Source: Pontibacter sp. G13 (lineage in GTDB: Bacteria > Bacteroidota > Bacteroidia > J057). From it: a stretch of 64,000 nt of DNA. The DNA lies in the NCBI RefSeq assembly GCF_031851795.1, contig NZ_CP134696.1, forward strand, positions 4,891,001-4,955,000, read 5' to 3'. Positions 35,599-45,317 of this stretch are shown here, one piece after another; the stretch's first letter is position 1, and each line of letters starts with the position of its first letter. The position numbers and the translations under genes are program-made. Below the pieces are notes generated by a model, which saw only the letters and a list, made by a program, of their open reading frames with translations, did not search any database and was not told where the DNA came from.

Positions 35599-35635
35599 AA
35601 AAACAAAACCGAGACCATCGGATGATAGCCTCGGT
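35599..35635 (-). terminator. Terminator of the second acyl-CoA ligase gene
   Basis: ACCGAG (35608-35613) and CTCGGT (35630-35635) pair, and on the minus strand are followed by TTTGTTTTT. It lies 37 bp downstream of the ligase stop codon. Confidence 0.75.
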
Positions 35636-35671
35636 ATGTGTTTGAGCGTCCAAGACGCTATGTATTTGGGA

Positions 35672-37342
35672 TTATTTCCACTGAATGGCTTCTCCCGCTT
35701 CGTACCAAGAAGGATACATGGTCTGGAATCGATTGTCGATTTCACCCCGCTTGATCTTCAGCGATGGAGTAAGGACACCGTTCTCGACGGTCCACTCTTC
35801 GCTCATGACGACAATGGCCTTGAGTTTCTCGTGATGGTCCAGTTTGGGATTGACGATATCCAGGGTTTCCTGAAGCGAATCTTTGATATCGGATTTGCCG
35901 AGTTTACGGCCTTCCTCAGAAAGAACCACCAATGCGAGAGGCTGTGGGATACCATCTCCGACGACACAGACTTGCTCGATATAGTCGTTTTTGGACAGGA
36001 GCATTTCGATCGGACTTGGAGCTACGTATTTGGCCTTCGAGGTTTTGAAGAGGTCTTTGACTCGGCCAGTGATCTTGAGGAATCCCTGCGAATCAATCTC
36101 GCCTTTATCTCCTGTATGCAAATAGCCATCTCGAAGTGCGTCGGCAGTCTTCTGAGGTTCTTTGTAGTACTCCACCATGTTGGCAGGGGATTTTACACAG
36201 ATTTCCCCTTCATCGGTGATTTTGACATCCACCTCGGCCATGGCCACACCCGCAGTCCCAAACTTCATTTTGCCGGGGATATTGGCGTGCGAATAGGCGG
36301 AGTTCTCGGTCATTCCATACACCTCATGGATGGTTAGCCCTACCCGTTGCCACCAATTCAGGAGGGATACAGGAGTAGGTGCAGCACCTGTCAAGCAGAC
36401 CCGTGCTTGAGAAAGTCCCAAGGCTTCCTTGATTTTTCCCTTGATCAGATTCCCGACGAATGGGATCGCAAAGAGGATATTCAATTTCCCTTGGGAGAAT
36501 TTCGCCAATACGCCTTTCTGGAATTTGGTCCAGATTCGAGGTACCCCCAAGAAGACCGTTGGGCTACAGGTCTTGAGGTTATCTGCGAAGGTATCGAGGG
36601 ATTCCGCAAAGTGGATCGATCCTCCAGAGCGCAGTGATCCCATCAGGATGAGCATTCGCTCAGCAATGTGGGAAAGCGGCAAATAGGAGAAGAAGCGATC
36701 GTTCTCGTTTAGTTCGAAAATGCCAAAAAACGTTTCAATGGCAAAGCGAGGGGACATGAAGGTATGCACCACGCCCTTGGGAGTTCCAGTTGTTCCGGAA
36801 GTGTAGATGATGGTCATGGTGTCATCTAGACTTCTGGTAGGACTCGCCAAGCTAGGTTCGTTGGCGGCGATTTCTTCCTGCCAAGTGGAGTATTCTGCAT
36901 CTTTCAGGCCATACATCCCAAAGGAAATACAGGGCATGTCAGCGGGTACGCCGTGCTTCATTTCATCCCAATCGGACTGGAGGAGCTTCCCAACGAAGAG
37001 CAGCTCGCATTCAGCGTGGTCGAGGATGTACGAAACGGTATCGCGTTTGACATTGGGATAGATGGGCACTGAAACGTAGCCTGCGATCATGATGGCGATA
37101 TCTGCCATGATCCAATGGGCACAGTTTCTGGAAAGCAGCCCAATCTTGGCACCCGGTGCGATTCCACGAGATTGAAGGGCCGTGACCATTCTGCGAATCT
37201 CGTCCGCAGTCTCACCCCAAGTCCATGTATGCCATTTACCGGCAATCGGCTGGCTGAGGTATGTGATATGGGAAATGTTGGATTCCCGCTGGTAGAATAA
37301 CTCTAGTGGTGTTTCCAAACTCGTTTGAGTCAGCGTAGTCAT
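35672..37342 (-). CDS. Long-chain acyl-CoA ligase (AMP-dependent, FadD15-like)
   Basis: A 556-aa ANL-superfamily enzyme. The adenylation loop is TIIYTSGTTGTPKGVVHT (about 173-190), followed by YLPLSHIAER, GAAPTP, VYGMTEN, and the hinge motif HTGDKGEIDSQGFLKITGRVKDLFKTSKAKYV. The latter LFKTSKGK-type lysine motif is typical of long-chain fatty acyl-CoA synthetases of the FAA1/FadD15 type. It probably activates long-chain fatty acids at the inner membrane. It is a distinct paralogue of the ligase at 3215-5176. The 198-bp gap to the DUF427 gene shows no clear feature. Confidence 0.92.
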   Translation of the reverse strand: MTTLTQTSLETPLELFYQRESNISHITYLSQPIAGKWHTWTWGETADEIRRMVTALQSRGIAPGAKIGLLSRNCAHWIMADIAIMIAGYVSVPIYPNVKRDTVSYILDHAECELLFVGKLLQSDWDEMKHGVPADMPCISFGMYGLKDAEYSTWQEEIAANEPSLASPTRSLDDTMTIIYTSGTTGTPKGVVHTFMSPRFAIETFFGIFELNENDRFFSYLPLSHIAERMLILMGSLRSGGSIHFAESLDTFADNLKTCSPTVFLGVPRIWTKFQKGVLAKFSQGKLNILFAIPFVGNLIKGKIKEALGLSQARVCLTGAAPTPVSLLNWWQRVGLTIHEVYGMTENSAYSHANIPGKMKFGTAGVAMAEVDVKITDEGEICVKSPANMVEYYKEPQKTADALRDGYLHTGDKGEIDSQGFLKITGRVKDLFKTSKAKYVAPSPIEMLLSKNDYIEQVCVVGDGIPQPLALVVLSEEGRKLGKSDIKDSLQETLDIVNPKLDHHEKLKAIVVMSEEWTVENGVLTPSLKIKRGEIDNRFQTMYPSWYEAGEAIQWK

Positions 37343-37540
37343 AAATCAGGTCAAATTATGTAGGGTAGTAGTAGAAATGGTGGCCCGCTACTGCCCAGAA
37401 AATCACCTGATCTTTGGTGCGAATGGACATTTTGGCTATACCATTGATTTATAAACTACACATTAATCCTTGATTCACAAACTAGAAAACCCTCAGACCT
37501 TATATGCATTTTCTCATTGGAAAGAATACCTTCCTGATAA

Positions 37541-38038
37541 TCACCACCCCCATGTGCCGGGCGCTCCTTTGAACGGTCCTACGATATTTGAGGTAATCCA
37601 ACCACCATAAAAGTTTCCGGGTTGTGGAATCGCTTCTTCGCCATCGACGAGGCACCGATCGCACTTGTGTGCATAGAACGCCAGATGGTCTTTGAGGTCT
37701 GCGTAGGACTTGCTCGGATCTGGGTATCCCCATGCCAATTGGGAGATGGCCTGGTCGCCGATTCTGAGATCATAGTAGTCGGCAGTTCCCTTGAATTCGC
37801 AGTAGGATTCCTTATTGGGGACCCACCTCATCCAATCCATCCGAATGTCAGCGGGAGGAAGATAGTACGTAGGCGGGTGACTGGTCTCAAGTATGCGAAA
37901 GGCTTGACGTGTCTCGGCAATCAGCTCTCCCAGCGCGTAGATCTGGATGGTTTTGGGGAAAAGCTCCATTCGTGGAGGTCTTGGATAATCCCACACAGAT
38001 TCTTGTCCGGGTTTGGGAGGAATTCGTCTTGCAGGCAT
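37541..38038 (-). CDS. DUF427 domain-containing protein
   Basis: A 165-aa protein that consists of one DUF427 (NTP_transf_9) domain: ESVWDYPRPPR, then RILETSHPPTYYLPPADI, YCEFKGTADYYDL and AWGYPDP. These small beta-rich proteins are widespread; no function has been established. It is about 200 bp upstream of the acyl-CoA ligase and 150 bp after the T9SS lipase gene on the same strand, with no tight coupling to either. Confidence 0.9.
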   Translation of the reverse strand: MPARRIPPKPGQESVWDYPRPPRMELFPKTIQIYALGELIAETRQAFRILETSHPPTYYLPPADIRMDWMRWVPNKESYCEFKGTADYYDLRIGDQAISQLAWGYPDPSKSYADLKDHLAFYAHKCDRCLVDGEEAIPQPGNFYGGWITSNIVGPFKGAPGTWGW

Positions 38039-38192
38039 AATGGGTTGTTCAATAGATTAGATGAAACAATTGCCCATACTAACTTTCCTGACGAAATGAT
38101 TGTTCTGGAATCCAACCGCTTCACGGACAAAATCATCACGGGCGACCCACAGATAGGCCGCCCTTGGTCATGGTCTTCAAGAACAAAATTTG

Positions 38193-40238
38193 TTATTGGA
38201 CGATCAGTTTTTCAGTCAAGATCCGGTTGCCTACTTGCACGCTCAATAGGTAAATGCCAGAGGCGAGATCTTCACGATGGATCTGGAGTTTGCCATTATT
38301 CCACGTCTTTGGATCAAATTGGCGGATAAGGCGACCATCCAGACTGATGATGCGAATCCCATGAACAGGCTCCTCGATTGTCGACAAATCTAACACCGAA
38401 AGAGTTTGCATGGGATTGGGAGACAGTGCCAATAATCCATTCGCAGGGAGTGCCTTATCTGTCAGGATGGTTTCGAGAAAATAGGTTTCAGTGGGGGTTT
38501 CCACTTTGACTTCATAGGTGCCGCTTGGAAGATCGCCCCGCTTGATGAGCAGCTGCTGGAGGTCAATATCAGGCGTATAAGCTCTGACAATTTTTCCTTG
38601 GGCATTGAGCAGTTGAATGCCCGTCACTTGTTCCTCCAATAAGCTCAGATCCAGCGCAGTCTCAAGATCCCATTGATATGGCTGAATGGGGTAATAACTA
38701 CCAACAGGCTGAGCCACCTCGTGATCCTGCAAATTCATCATGGCATACACGGTCGTTCCATCTTGGAGCTGAAATTCCAAGGCATAAATTCCGAGCGGCT
38801 TCCCATCTCTGGACACGGAAAGCAAGCCCGATCTAAGCTCCGATTGAGACCATGACTGTATCTGCATTCCCTCGAAATCATATAGCGCTGCCGCCACGAT
38901 GGGTTGTTGGGCAGCGGTAAGATCGATTTCCAGTGTCTGCTGCCAAATGTTGGGAACCTCTATTCCGACTTTTTCAGCCGTCAATGTAGGATTTTCTCCA
39001 ACTGGCATCTTATTGAAGCACCAAGCACGACGATCATTGAATTCGCCTCGTGTGGACAGCAAGGCAGGAAATACACAGGTGAAATGATCAAATGGGCCTT
39101 GGTATACGGCATCGATTTGCCATTTGTACCAGAACTCATACCATTTGAATTTGCCGCGCATGACATCCCGAGTCTTGATGGAGTTCTGATAATCCACCTG
39201 TTCGTCATTGGTGCAGTAGAACATATCGGTGGCAATCTTATTCTTCCAGTTGAACACATCGCTGGCAGCAAGACATTGACGAAGGGGATGATTGGGATTG
39301 TTTTGGACGTCCGCATAGAAGGTCGGCTGTAGGGCGGTGGGCCAATTGGCCGGAATCCAACTAGTCATGCCTGTTTGCCCCAAAATATCCGCTGTGTACA
39401 GACTATCGTATGGAGGGACGAGAATGTCTGTAGGCTGATTGTAGACATTGCCATAGACGGTTTCGCAAGTGGCGAGGACATAGAGAGCGAATTCGGGATT
39501 GGCGTAGAATGGGTCATTGAAGAGGAAGTCAAACTCTGTTCCTGAGAGATCATAGGGGCCCGAGCCTGGACCGGCATATTGGACCTGAAATTCGGAGGAA
39601 TAATTGGCCGCGATGTCTTTGTGCGCTGCCATAGCGGCATGTCCTCCCTGCGAATAACCCGTCAGAAACACTTGTCCATTGAGTCCTACCGAAATTTGGC
39701 TGGCAAGTTGGCGGCCTGCTCTGAGGATGTCGATGGTGGCGGCAGCCTCGGAATTGGCTTCCACATAGGGATGAAATCCGGGACCATCTCCCAAGCCCAC
39801 ATAGTCAGGCATGACTGTCATATACCCTGCTCCCGCCAGTGCGAGCCCAATGATGAATTCCGCTCCATCACCCGCTCCACTCAGATAACTCGGGACATCG
39901 TACCGATCAAATACAGTTCCATGGCAATAGGCTGCAAGCGGAAGGTTACAACCGTAGTTTTGGGGAATGACCACCAAGCCCGTTGCAGTAGTCTGATTTC
40001 CCTGTGCATCTTCTGTGTAGTAGCTGACTTGATAGCCCTTGACTGGATAGTCTACATACACCAATAAATTGACAATCCATGACGGGAGGGAGATGGGGAT
40101 TCTTGCATTTACCTCATCTTCGGTCTCCGAAATACTCCAATCGAAGGCTTGTTGGTAGCTGATGAGGTCGCCACGGTTCTGTGCAAATACACCTGCACAG
40201 ATCAACGTGGCCGCGAGAAGGGCCGTTAATCGTTTCAT
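38193..40238 (-). CDS. Secreted alpha/beta hydrolase (secretory-lipase-like) with T9SS sorting domain
   Basis: A 681-aa secreted enzyme. It has a signal peptide (ending at VFAQ near residue 20), then an alpha/beta hydrolase with the nucleophile elbow GYSQGG (about residues 191-196) and YCHGTVFDR ahead of it, as in secretory lipases/esterases of the LIP type. The last 80 residues form a type IX secretion C-terminal domain (LSPNPMQTLSVLDLS, GIRIISLDGRLIRQF, LASGIYLLSVQVGNRILTEKL). A second, similar beta module lies just ahead (about 525-605). It should be exported through the T9SS and anchored or released at the cell surface to cut esters. Confidence 0.88.
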   Translation of the reverse strand: MKRLTALLAATLICAGVFAQNRGDLISYQQAFDWSISETEDEVNARIPISLPSWIVNLLVYVDYPVKGYQVSYYTEDAQGNQTTATGLVVIPQNYGCNLPLAAYCHGTVFDRYDVPSYLSGAGDGAEFIIGLALAGAGYMTVMPDYVGLGDGPGFHPYVEANSEAAATIDILRAGRQLASQISVGLNGQVFLTGYSQGGHAAMAAHKDIAANYSSEFQVQYAGPGSGPYDLSGTEFDFLFNDPFYANPEFALYVLATCETVYGNVYNQPTDILVPPYDSLYTADILGQTGMTSWIPANWPTALQPTFYADVQNNPNHPLRQCLAASDVFNWKNKIATDMFYCTNDEQVDYQNSIKTRDVMRGKFKWYEFWYKWQIDAVYQGPFDHFTCVFPALLSTRGEFNDRRAWCFNKMPVGENPTLTAEKVGIEVPNIWQQTLEIDLTAAQQPIVAAALYDFEGMQIQSWSQSELRSGLLSVSRDGKPLGIYALEFQLQDGTTVYAMMNLQDHEVAQPVGSYYPIQPYQWDLETALDLSLLEEQVTGIQLLNAQGKIVRAYTPDIDLQQLLIKRGDLPSGTYEVKVETPTETYFLETILTDKALPANGLLALSPNPMQTLSVLDLSTIEEPVHGIRIISLDGRLIRQFDPKTWNNGKLQIHREDLASGIYLLSVQVGNRILTEKLIVQ

Positions 40239-40393
40239 AGTAGTCTAGTTAAATGAGAGGTGATTGTTTGTAAATGGAATATGTTTATTTTTTTGGATAA
40301 AATGGTCGAATAGAATGTATGTCTGCATTCAATGTTGGAAATCATTGAAAAAGCTTCATTAAATTATACTAGTTCACATCTTGAAATAATTAG

Positions 40394-40431
40394 GCCCTGC
40401 CATTTTATCTAATATGGACGGATGGCAGGGC
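40394..40431. other. Inverted repeat in the 326-bp intergenic gap
   Basis: GCCCTGCCAT (40394-40403) and ATGGCAGGGC (40422-40431), a perfect 10-bp stem around 18 bases. The gap 40239-40564 otherwise holds AT-rich DNA and one more hairpin at 40456-40501. No tract of T supports a simple terminator. Confidence 0.5.
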
Positions 40432-40455
40432 AACGTAAAGCGAGGAGAGCAAGCC

Positions 40456-40501
40456 CCTAGGCCTTTAGGATCGAAGATTCAATTCTTCGCCTTTGCCTAG
40501 G
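40456..40501. other. Two-part hairpin downstream of the PAS-LuxR gene
   Basis: Outer arms CCTAGGC (40456-40462) and GCCTAGG (40495-40501) enclose an inner pair CGAAGA (40472-40477) and TCTTCG (40484-40489). It may end the regulator transcript, whose stop is at 40565. Confidence 0.45.
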
Positions 40502-40564
40502 AACAGATGGCCAGGGAGCATGATTCCCCGGAAAATGGTTTGCACAAATAAGGGTTGGCCTGTG

Positions 40565-41269
40565 TTATTCAAGCCAATAACTACGCATGGCATTTCGGAT
40601 AAGCTCTGCGATATTTTTCGCCCTAAATTTTGCTAGCAAATTTTTCCGGTGGGTAATGACCGTATGCTCACTGATAGATAGTTGGCTGGCGATAGCTCTA
40701 GCAGTTTGCCCAGCGGCAATCAGCTTGAGTACCTCCAATTCACGGTTGGAGATGGGTTGGAATGAGCCTTTGCCCAAAAAAGATTGGATTTTGGAGTCCT
40801 CCTCGATGAAGTCGGTTTTACCAAAAAGGGTTTCTACATCCCAAACCAGCCCCAAGGATAATTGAGGATGACCTGTTGGGCCGTACTGGAGGTAATGGGT
40901 GATGGACTCTACCCAGCCATACTGTCCACTGCTCCGTTTCAGGCGGAATCGGAGTAAGATACGGTGGTTGGCAGGAGAATGGATATTTTCCTTGGTTCTC
41001 TGGATTTGTTCAGCGCTCTGAATAATCAGATTCTGGTCTTCAGGGTGAATCAGATCGATGAATTTGGAGATGTTAGATCCAATAAACGCCTCTGTGGGGT
41101 AGCCAAAATTCTTGGAAAATGCAGAGGATATGTAGCGCATTCTCCCGTCGTTCAGATCGGTTACAATCAGCGTTGCATCAGTAATCTCAGAAAATATCTC
41201 GGACAATAGCGTACCACCTTGATCGAAATTCGACAAGGGAAATGACATGAAGAGGAAAGCTTTGGTCAA
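40565..41269 (-). CDS. PAS domain LuxR-type transcriptional regulator
   Basis: A 234-aa regulator. Residues about 25-150 form a PAS fold (ATLIVTDLNDGRMRYISSAFSKNFGYPTEAFIG is its start, cited as RYISSAFSKNFGY, then FIDLIHPEDQ). The C-terminal 65 residues are a LuxR/GerE helix-turn-helix (ISNRELEVLKLIAAGQTARAI, cited as NRELEVLKLIAAG, then LSISEHTVITHRKNLLAKF). There is no receiver domain, so the signal is probably a small ligand or a partner kinase via PAS. MTKAFLFMS at 41269 or MSFPLSNF at 41248 may start it. An 18-bp palindrome lies upstream at 41337. It is encoded next to the pterin-like operon and could control it, which is inference. Confidence 0.87.
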   Translation of the reverse strand: MTKAFLFMSFPLSNFDQGGTLLSEIFSEITDATLIVTDLNDGRMRYISSAFSKNFGYPTEAFIGSNISKFIDLIHPEDQNLIIQSAEQIQRTKENIHSPANHRILLRFRLKRSSGQYGWVESITHYLQYGPTGHPQLSLGLVWDVETLFGKTDFIEEDSKIQSFLGKGSFQPISNRELEVLKLIAAGQTARAIASQLSISEHTVITHRKNLLAKFRAKNIAELIRNAMRSYWLE

Positions 41270-41336
41270 ACTAATAGATTCTGGCCGGGGCTAGTGGCCA
41301 GTAGGGCGTCTATCAATGGTAGGTAAATATATATAA

Positions 41337-41354
41337 CTTGATAAATTTATCAAG
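41337..41354. promoter_or_regulatory. Perfect 18-bp palindrome upstream of the PAS-LuxR gene
   Basis: CTTGATAAATTTATCAAG reads the same on both strands. It lies 68 bp upstream of the regulator's first ATG and 28 bp beyond the MATE gene's stop codon. Position and symmetry suggest an operator for a dimeric regulator, possibly autoregulation. Confidence 0.45.
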
Positions 41355-41381
41355 ATTAAATACAAAGAAACATGGAGATTT

Positions 41382-42692
41382 TCATTCTGAAATAAGACGA
41401 TTCATGTAAATCCAGCATCCTAAACATCCAATACACGCAGAAATGGGCCATGCAAGGAGAATTCCTTCCGATTTCCAGATATTACTGCATACTAGCATTA
41501 GGGGGACATATACCCCAAAGAGGTGAGTCGCAGATATGATCCAAGCCACCAAAGGTCTCTCCAGTGCATACAGGATTCCTACACCAGTTATCAACCCTCC
41601 GTGAAAGATGTACCCCCAAGGCACGAGCTGATAATAGGTGGCTACTTGATCTTGAAGGGGCTCCGAATCTGTGAATACCATTCCGATCCAAGGAGCTAGT
41701 GAGGTCAAGGTTACAGATAGAGTACCTCCCAAAATCAGAATCATGACCCAGTGGATCTGGATTGCCTTTCTGAGCCGCGCCCAAGACGATGCACCAGCAT
41801 GCATACTTACCAATGGACCTATCGTCGCCGAAAGTGCCACCATGATCATCAAGAGGGTAAGGTCCAGCCTGAATCCAATTGCATGAGCGCCCACCCATCC
41901 AGCGCCAATCTGGGCAAGCAGCTGGACTGTAACTCCATGAGCAAAGGGAAATAAGATCCGAGAGGTCCCGGCAGGTATGGCGGTCTTGAGAATGCGTCTC
42001 GTAACTTTAGAGAATCCCGAATCTGCCCCAAAGGCAAGGCCCGCACCTTGACCCCATGCGACCAATATGCCGATTATGAGCGATAGACAAGTTGCCCAAC
42101 CAGCTCCCGCAAGTCCCAAAGCAGGAATGATCCCCCAACCAAATATCAGCAATGGATCTAGTAGAATATTGGCGATCAACACTGCGATCATCACAATCAG
42201 CGGTGTTTGGGTGTTGCCTTCAGCTCGGACGAGATTCACCTGACCCATCAATATCGCCAAAAACATCCATGAGCCATACATGGGGTAGAGATAGGTATTG
42301 AGTAGATGCTGCAACGCTACAGGAACTCCCATCCATTCACAGATCCAGCTGTTGAATAGCCAACCTCCAAATGCCAAAAATCCTCCCAAAAGAAGCGAAA
42401 GGATCGTAGCTGCAAAACGGGCACTTTGGGTGCTGCTGCCCCCACTTCCCAATTCGTGGCCCAATACGGAGGTGATTCCCGTCCCTAACCCCAGAATGGC
42501 ATTCATTCCCACCAACAAGATCGGCGTGGCAAAACCAATAGCCTGTAAAGCCTGAGGACCGATTTTTCCGATGAACCATGCATCTACCAAGGTCAACGAA
42601 CTGACGGCCATCATCCCCACGAACAATTGCAGGGTTCCACGAACCAAATATGGGCCAAGGGGGACCGAGAGCAGATCTGGGCTTTTATCCAT
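41382..42692 (-). CDS. MATE family efflux transporter
   Basis: A 436-aa inner-membrane antiporter of about 12 helices, with the MATE opening region (TLVDAWFIGKIGPQALQAIGFATPI, cited as VDAWFIGKIG) and GLGTGITSVLGHELG. MATE proteins export organic cations, flavonoid-like and other planar compounds using Na+ or H+. Two starts are possible: 42701 (overlapping the sulfotransferase by 17 bp) and 42692 (8 bp). It is the last gene of the ten-gene operon starting at 50869, so it probably exports the product or an intermediate of that pathway. Confidence 0.88.
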   Translation of the reverse strand: MDKSPDLLSVPLGPYLVRGTLQLFVGMMAVSSLTLVDAWFIGKIGPQALQAIGFATPILLVGMNAILGLGTGITSVLGHELGSGGSSTQSARFAATILSLLLGGFLAFGGWLFNSWICEWMGVPVALQHLLNTYLYPMYGSWMFLAILMGQVNLVRAEGNTQTPLIVMIAVLIANILLDPLLIFGWGIIPALGLAGAGWATCLSLIIGILVAWGQGAGLAFGADSGFSKVTRRILKTAIPAGTSRILFPFAHGVTVQLLAQIGAGWVGAHAIGFRLDLTLLMIMVALSATIGPLVSMHAGASSWARLRKAIQIHWVMILILGGTLSVTLTSLAPWIGMVFTDSEPLQDQVATYYQLVPWGYIFHGGLITGVGILYALERPLVAWIISATHLFGVYVPLMLVCSNIWKSEGILLAWPISACIGCLGCWIYMNRLISE

Positions 42693-43557
42693 GATTGGCA
42701 ACGTTCAAAGTGGAGGCTCGCCAGGGGAGCGCCTCACCCAGCCATTCCGCAAGTGCTTCGTCATGAGTTCGGTAAAGCGCTGATAGCCAATGGTAATCGG
42801 TTTCTGGCATCGTCTGGAGAGGCGCCCGATTATATGCTACGTCTAGTTCTGAACCGTACGTATGGCGTTCTATGCCAATATGATCGCATACACGGTCTAG
42901 GCAAAGCTGAGGACAGGTATCCAAATCATCTGAAAACAGAATCAGCATTTGCGCTCTGGAAAAATGCTGGGACCATCTTTTGAGGTTACGGAGATAAAGC
43001 CCCGGGCTGTAGAATTCGTCGCGATTCCCCTGCTGAAAGGCCTCGTATTCTTCCGCGAGATCTTTTCGGAAATCTCCGACTCGTTTCCACAAGTCTCTGC
43101 CTTCTTTTTGAAACCGATGAAACATCCGATGGTGAGAATAGGCGCGTACTGCAGGATCTCTAAGTACGACGATCAATTTGATGTCCGGTAAATAATGCTG
43201 GACCCAAGCCGGATCGGCCTCATGGAGGGCATTGGCGCTCGCCTCACCTGTGATGTACTTGCGGCCGGATAATCTAGGGACTCGCACCGATTCATGGTAC
43301 AAAATCCCTGCTTGATCCAGCTCAGGCCATTCGAAGTGAATATCTCCATCTGCTTGTTCCAATGGGAAATAGGGCAAATAGTCCTGCTCAAATCCGTTTT
43401 GGATTTCCTCGGAAGATCTCGAAAAAAATTGCGGCTCCTTCCACTTTGCAGGGAGCACTTGGGGATGATCCACCAAATACCGATAGAGAGATGAAGTCCC
43501 ACACTTTCGTTCTCCGATGATCATGTATCGGGGCTTCATGTGTTGCGGTGTACTCAT
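42685..43557 (-). CDS. PAPS-dependent sulfotransferase
   Basis: A 290-aa sulfotransferase of the Sulfotransfer_1/3 type. The 5'-phosphosulfate loop is IIGERKCGTSSLYRYL (residues 13-28), and the 3'-phosphate-binding motif is RDPAVRAYSHHRMF (about 132-145). It would move sulfate from PAPS to a hydroxyl or amine of a sugar, lipid or small molecule. Its start overlaps the end of the preceding gene by 4 bp (ATGA type) and its end overlaps the MATE gene, so it is translationally coupled on both sides. In this operon it may sulfate the glycosylated product. Confidence 0.87.
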   Translation of the reverse strand: MSTPQHMKPRYMIIGERKCGTSSLYRYLVDHPQVLPAKWKEPQFFSRSSEEIQNGFEQDYLPYFPLEQADGDIHFEWPELDQAGILYHESVRVPRLSGRKYITGEASANALHEADPAWVQHYLPDIKLIVVLRDPAVRAYSHHRMFHRFQKEGRDLWKRVGDFRKDLAEEYEAFQQGNRDEFYSPGLYLRNLKRWSQHFSRAQMLILFSDDLDTCPQLCLDRVCDHIGIERHTYGSELDVAYNRAPLQTMPETDYHWLSALYRTHDEALAEWLGEALPWRASTLNVANHG

Positions 43558-45317
43558 ATTCCTGCTGGGTAATAGGTCGGCAATACGGTCGAATCCTGGC
43601 CATACCCTCGGATCAATCCTCTTACCAACAATGAATAAAGACCTTCATGGCGAATGTCGGAGGGAATGGGACCATCGGCAGTGAACCCTTCTATGAAGCC
43701 CGCTGCCTTGAATTCCTTCAAAAATGCCTGATTCTGACTGATGACATGAACAGGAACTTCCATGCCATGTACGCCCTCTTGAGTGATCATCGCAGGCTGA
43801 TGGTCTCCCAAAACGATGACAACATCCTCCGGCTCAATTTGGGTCTGGATAAATTGCACGTACAATTTAAGATCGTATTCCAATGCCCTACGATATCGGA
43901 AGTACATGGGCTCCTCGAATCGTGCCATGTACAGATCGGTCCCTTCAGGCACAGGGATGTTGTAGGGGTCTGATTTGATGGCATCCAATGCTCGCCAATC
44001 TGGCAAGAGGGGAGGTGGGGGAAAAAATGGGACATGGGTAGCCATCGAGATATAAAACAAGAACCGCGGCTGATCGATCGGGTGATCAATTCCTTCTTCA
44101 TAGTATCCCAGAGCGAATTGATCGGGAATACCTCCGAAATAGTCGAAATGCCATCCGAGGTAGGGAATGTCTGGATAGTCCACAAAGCGATCATAATCGA
44201 AATAGACGAGTGATGGATCAGTCTTAGGATCAATTTCAGGATTGCTCTGCCGGAATGTCTTCAAACGGTGGAATTGGTAGCCTTTGTCCTTGAGAAATCT
44301 ACCCAAATGCGGGAAGTCCGTTTGCTCCGCGAGTAGATCCGTATATTGAACGTGATGCTGAATCGGTAAACCAGAAATGACCGATGTGAAGGAAAGCCAA
44401 GATCTTCCTCCCAAAACAGGAGCGTGACTCATGGCCGAAACCGCCCCCCAGCCAGATGCTGCCAGGGTATCACTGAGCATGGCCATCGTTTGTCGAAATG
44501 GCTCATTCTCGCCTTCTAATTTCTGTATGATGCTCCCATAGGCTTCTACAAACAGCAGGTACACATTGGGCCGGTGTGCGAGGTCATGTCGGAAAAATGC
44601 GTCGTATTTGATCCGCTGATTGAAATGCTTATAGGTATCTGCGCCCGGAAGATGTGCAGATTCCCACACCAATTCACTGGTCCAATTCAGCGTATGGTAA
44701 TCCCTCCGGTAATCACTTCGGTTGGGAGCGAGACTCAAGATTCCGACTCCAAATAGCAGGAGACAAACTAGAATGGTCTGCCATTTTCGGTAGGACAATT
44801 GTTGGGAGGCGTGGAGGAGCATTCGCCAAATCCATGCAAGTAGGCCAGAAGCCGCAATCAACCCGATGATCCCGCCGATGAATGTCCAGGTTTGTCCCTT
44901 TGCCACCTGACCTAAAAAGATTGGAAGTACCTCCATGGCAAGTTTCCAATCATTCTGGAAGAATGGATGCTGACCATATATCCGCAGAGAAACGGCATAG
45001 TAGATCTGGTAGTAGAGCAAAAATAGGTACAGCGGTACCCAGACCCATAACAGCCAATTGGCCCATCGTTGATTTCGAAGTGCATATACGATAGCGAACA
45101 TCACGGCAAATTCTCCACTAATCCGCCAGAAATCGGGATTGGTACGGGTCAAGACAATCAGCCATTTCCCCAAGGTATCTCCCGGCTCAAAACCGGACCG
45201 AGGCCAGATGGAACCGACATCCCAGTAGACCACCAGCATGGGAACGAACAGCAGGCAATTCAGCAGCAGTGCCAAGCCCAACCACTTCAAAATTGGGAGT
45301 ATTTCCTGTCGGGTCAT
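43554..45317 (-). CDS. Alkaline-phosphatase-fold membrane enzyme (LTA synthase/sulfatase-like)
   Basis: A 587-aa protein with about five N-terminal transmembrane helices (residues 10-200) and an extracytoplasmic sulfatase-like domain (about 255-587). Features are PNVYLLFVEAYGS, a GGRSWLSFTSVISG segment that should contain the Ser/Thr nucleophile, and the metal motif VVIVLGDHQPAM near 515-530. This is the layout of LtaS, of phosphoethanolamine transferases and of related phospho-transferring enzymes. It could transfer or remove a phospho-group on a lipid-linked product. The frame is open to 45620, but MTRQEILPILKW at 45317 is right: it overlaps the previous gene by 4 bp. Confidence 0.82.
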   Translation of the reverse strand: MTRQEILPILKWLGLALLLNCLLFVPMLVVYWDVGSIWPRSGFEPGDTLGKWLIVLTRTNPDFWRISGEFAVMFAIVYALRNQRWANWLLWVWVPLYLFLLYYQIYYAVSLRIYGQHPFFQNDWKLAMEVLPIFLGQVAKGQTWTFIGGIIGLIAASGLLAWIWRMLLHASQQLSYRKWQTILVCLLLFGVGILSLAPNRSDYRRDYHTLNWTSELVWESAHLPGADTYKHFNQRIKYDAFFRHDLAHRPNVYLLFVEAYGSIIQKLEGENEPFRQTMAMLSDTLAASGWGAVSAMSHAPVLGGRSWLSFTSVISGLPIQHHVQYTDLLAEQTDFPHLGRFLKDKGYQFHRLKTFRQSNPEIDPKTDPSLVYFDYDRFVDYPDIPYLGWHFDYFGGIPDQFALGYYEEGIDHPIDQPRFLFYISMATHVPFFPPPPLLPDWRALDAIKSDPYNIPVPEGTDLYMARFEEPMYFRYRRALEYDLKLYVQFIQTQIEPEDVVIVLGDHQPAMITQEGVHGMEVPVHVISQNQAFLKEFKAAGFIEGFTADGPIPSDIRHEGLYSLLVRGLIRGYGQDSTVLPTYYPAGI

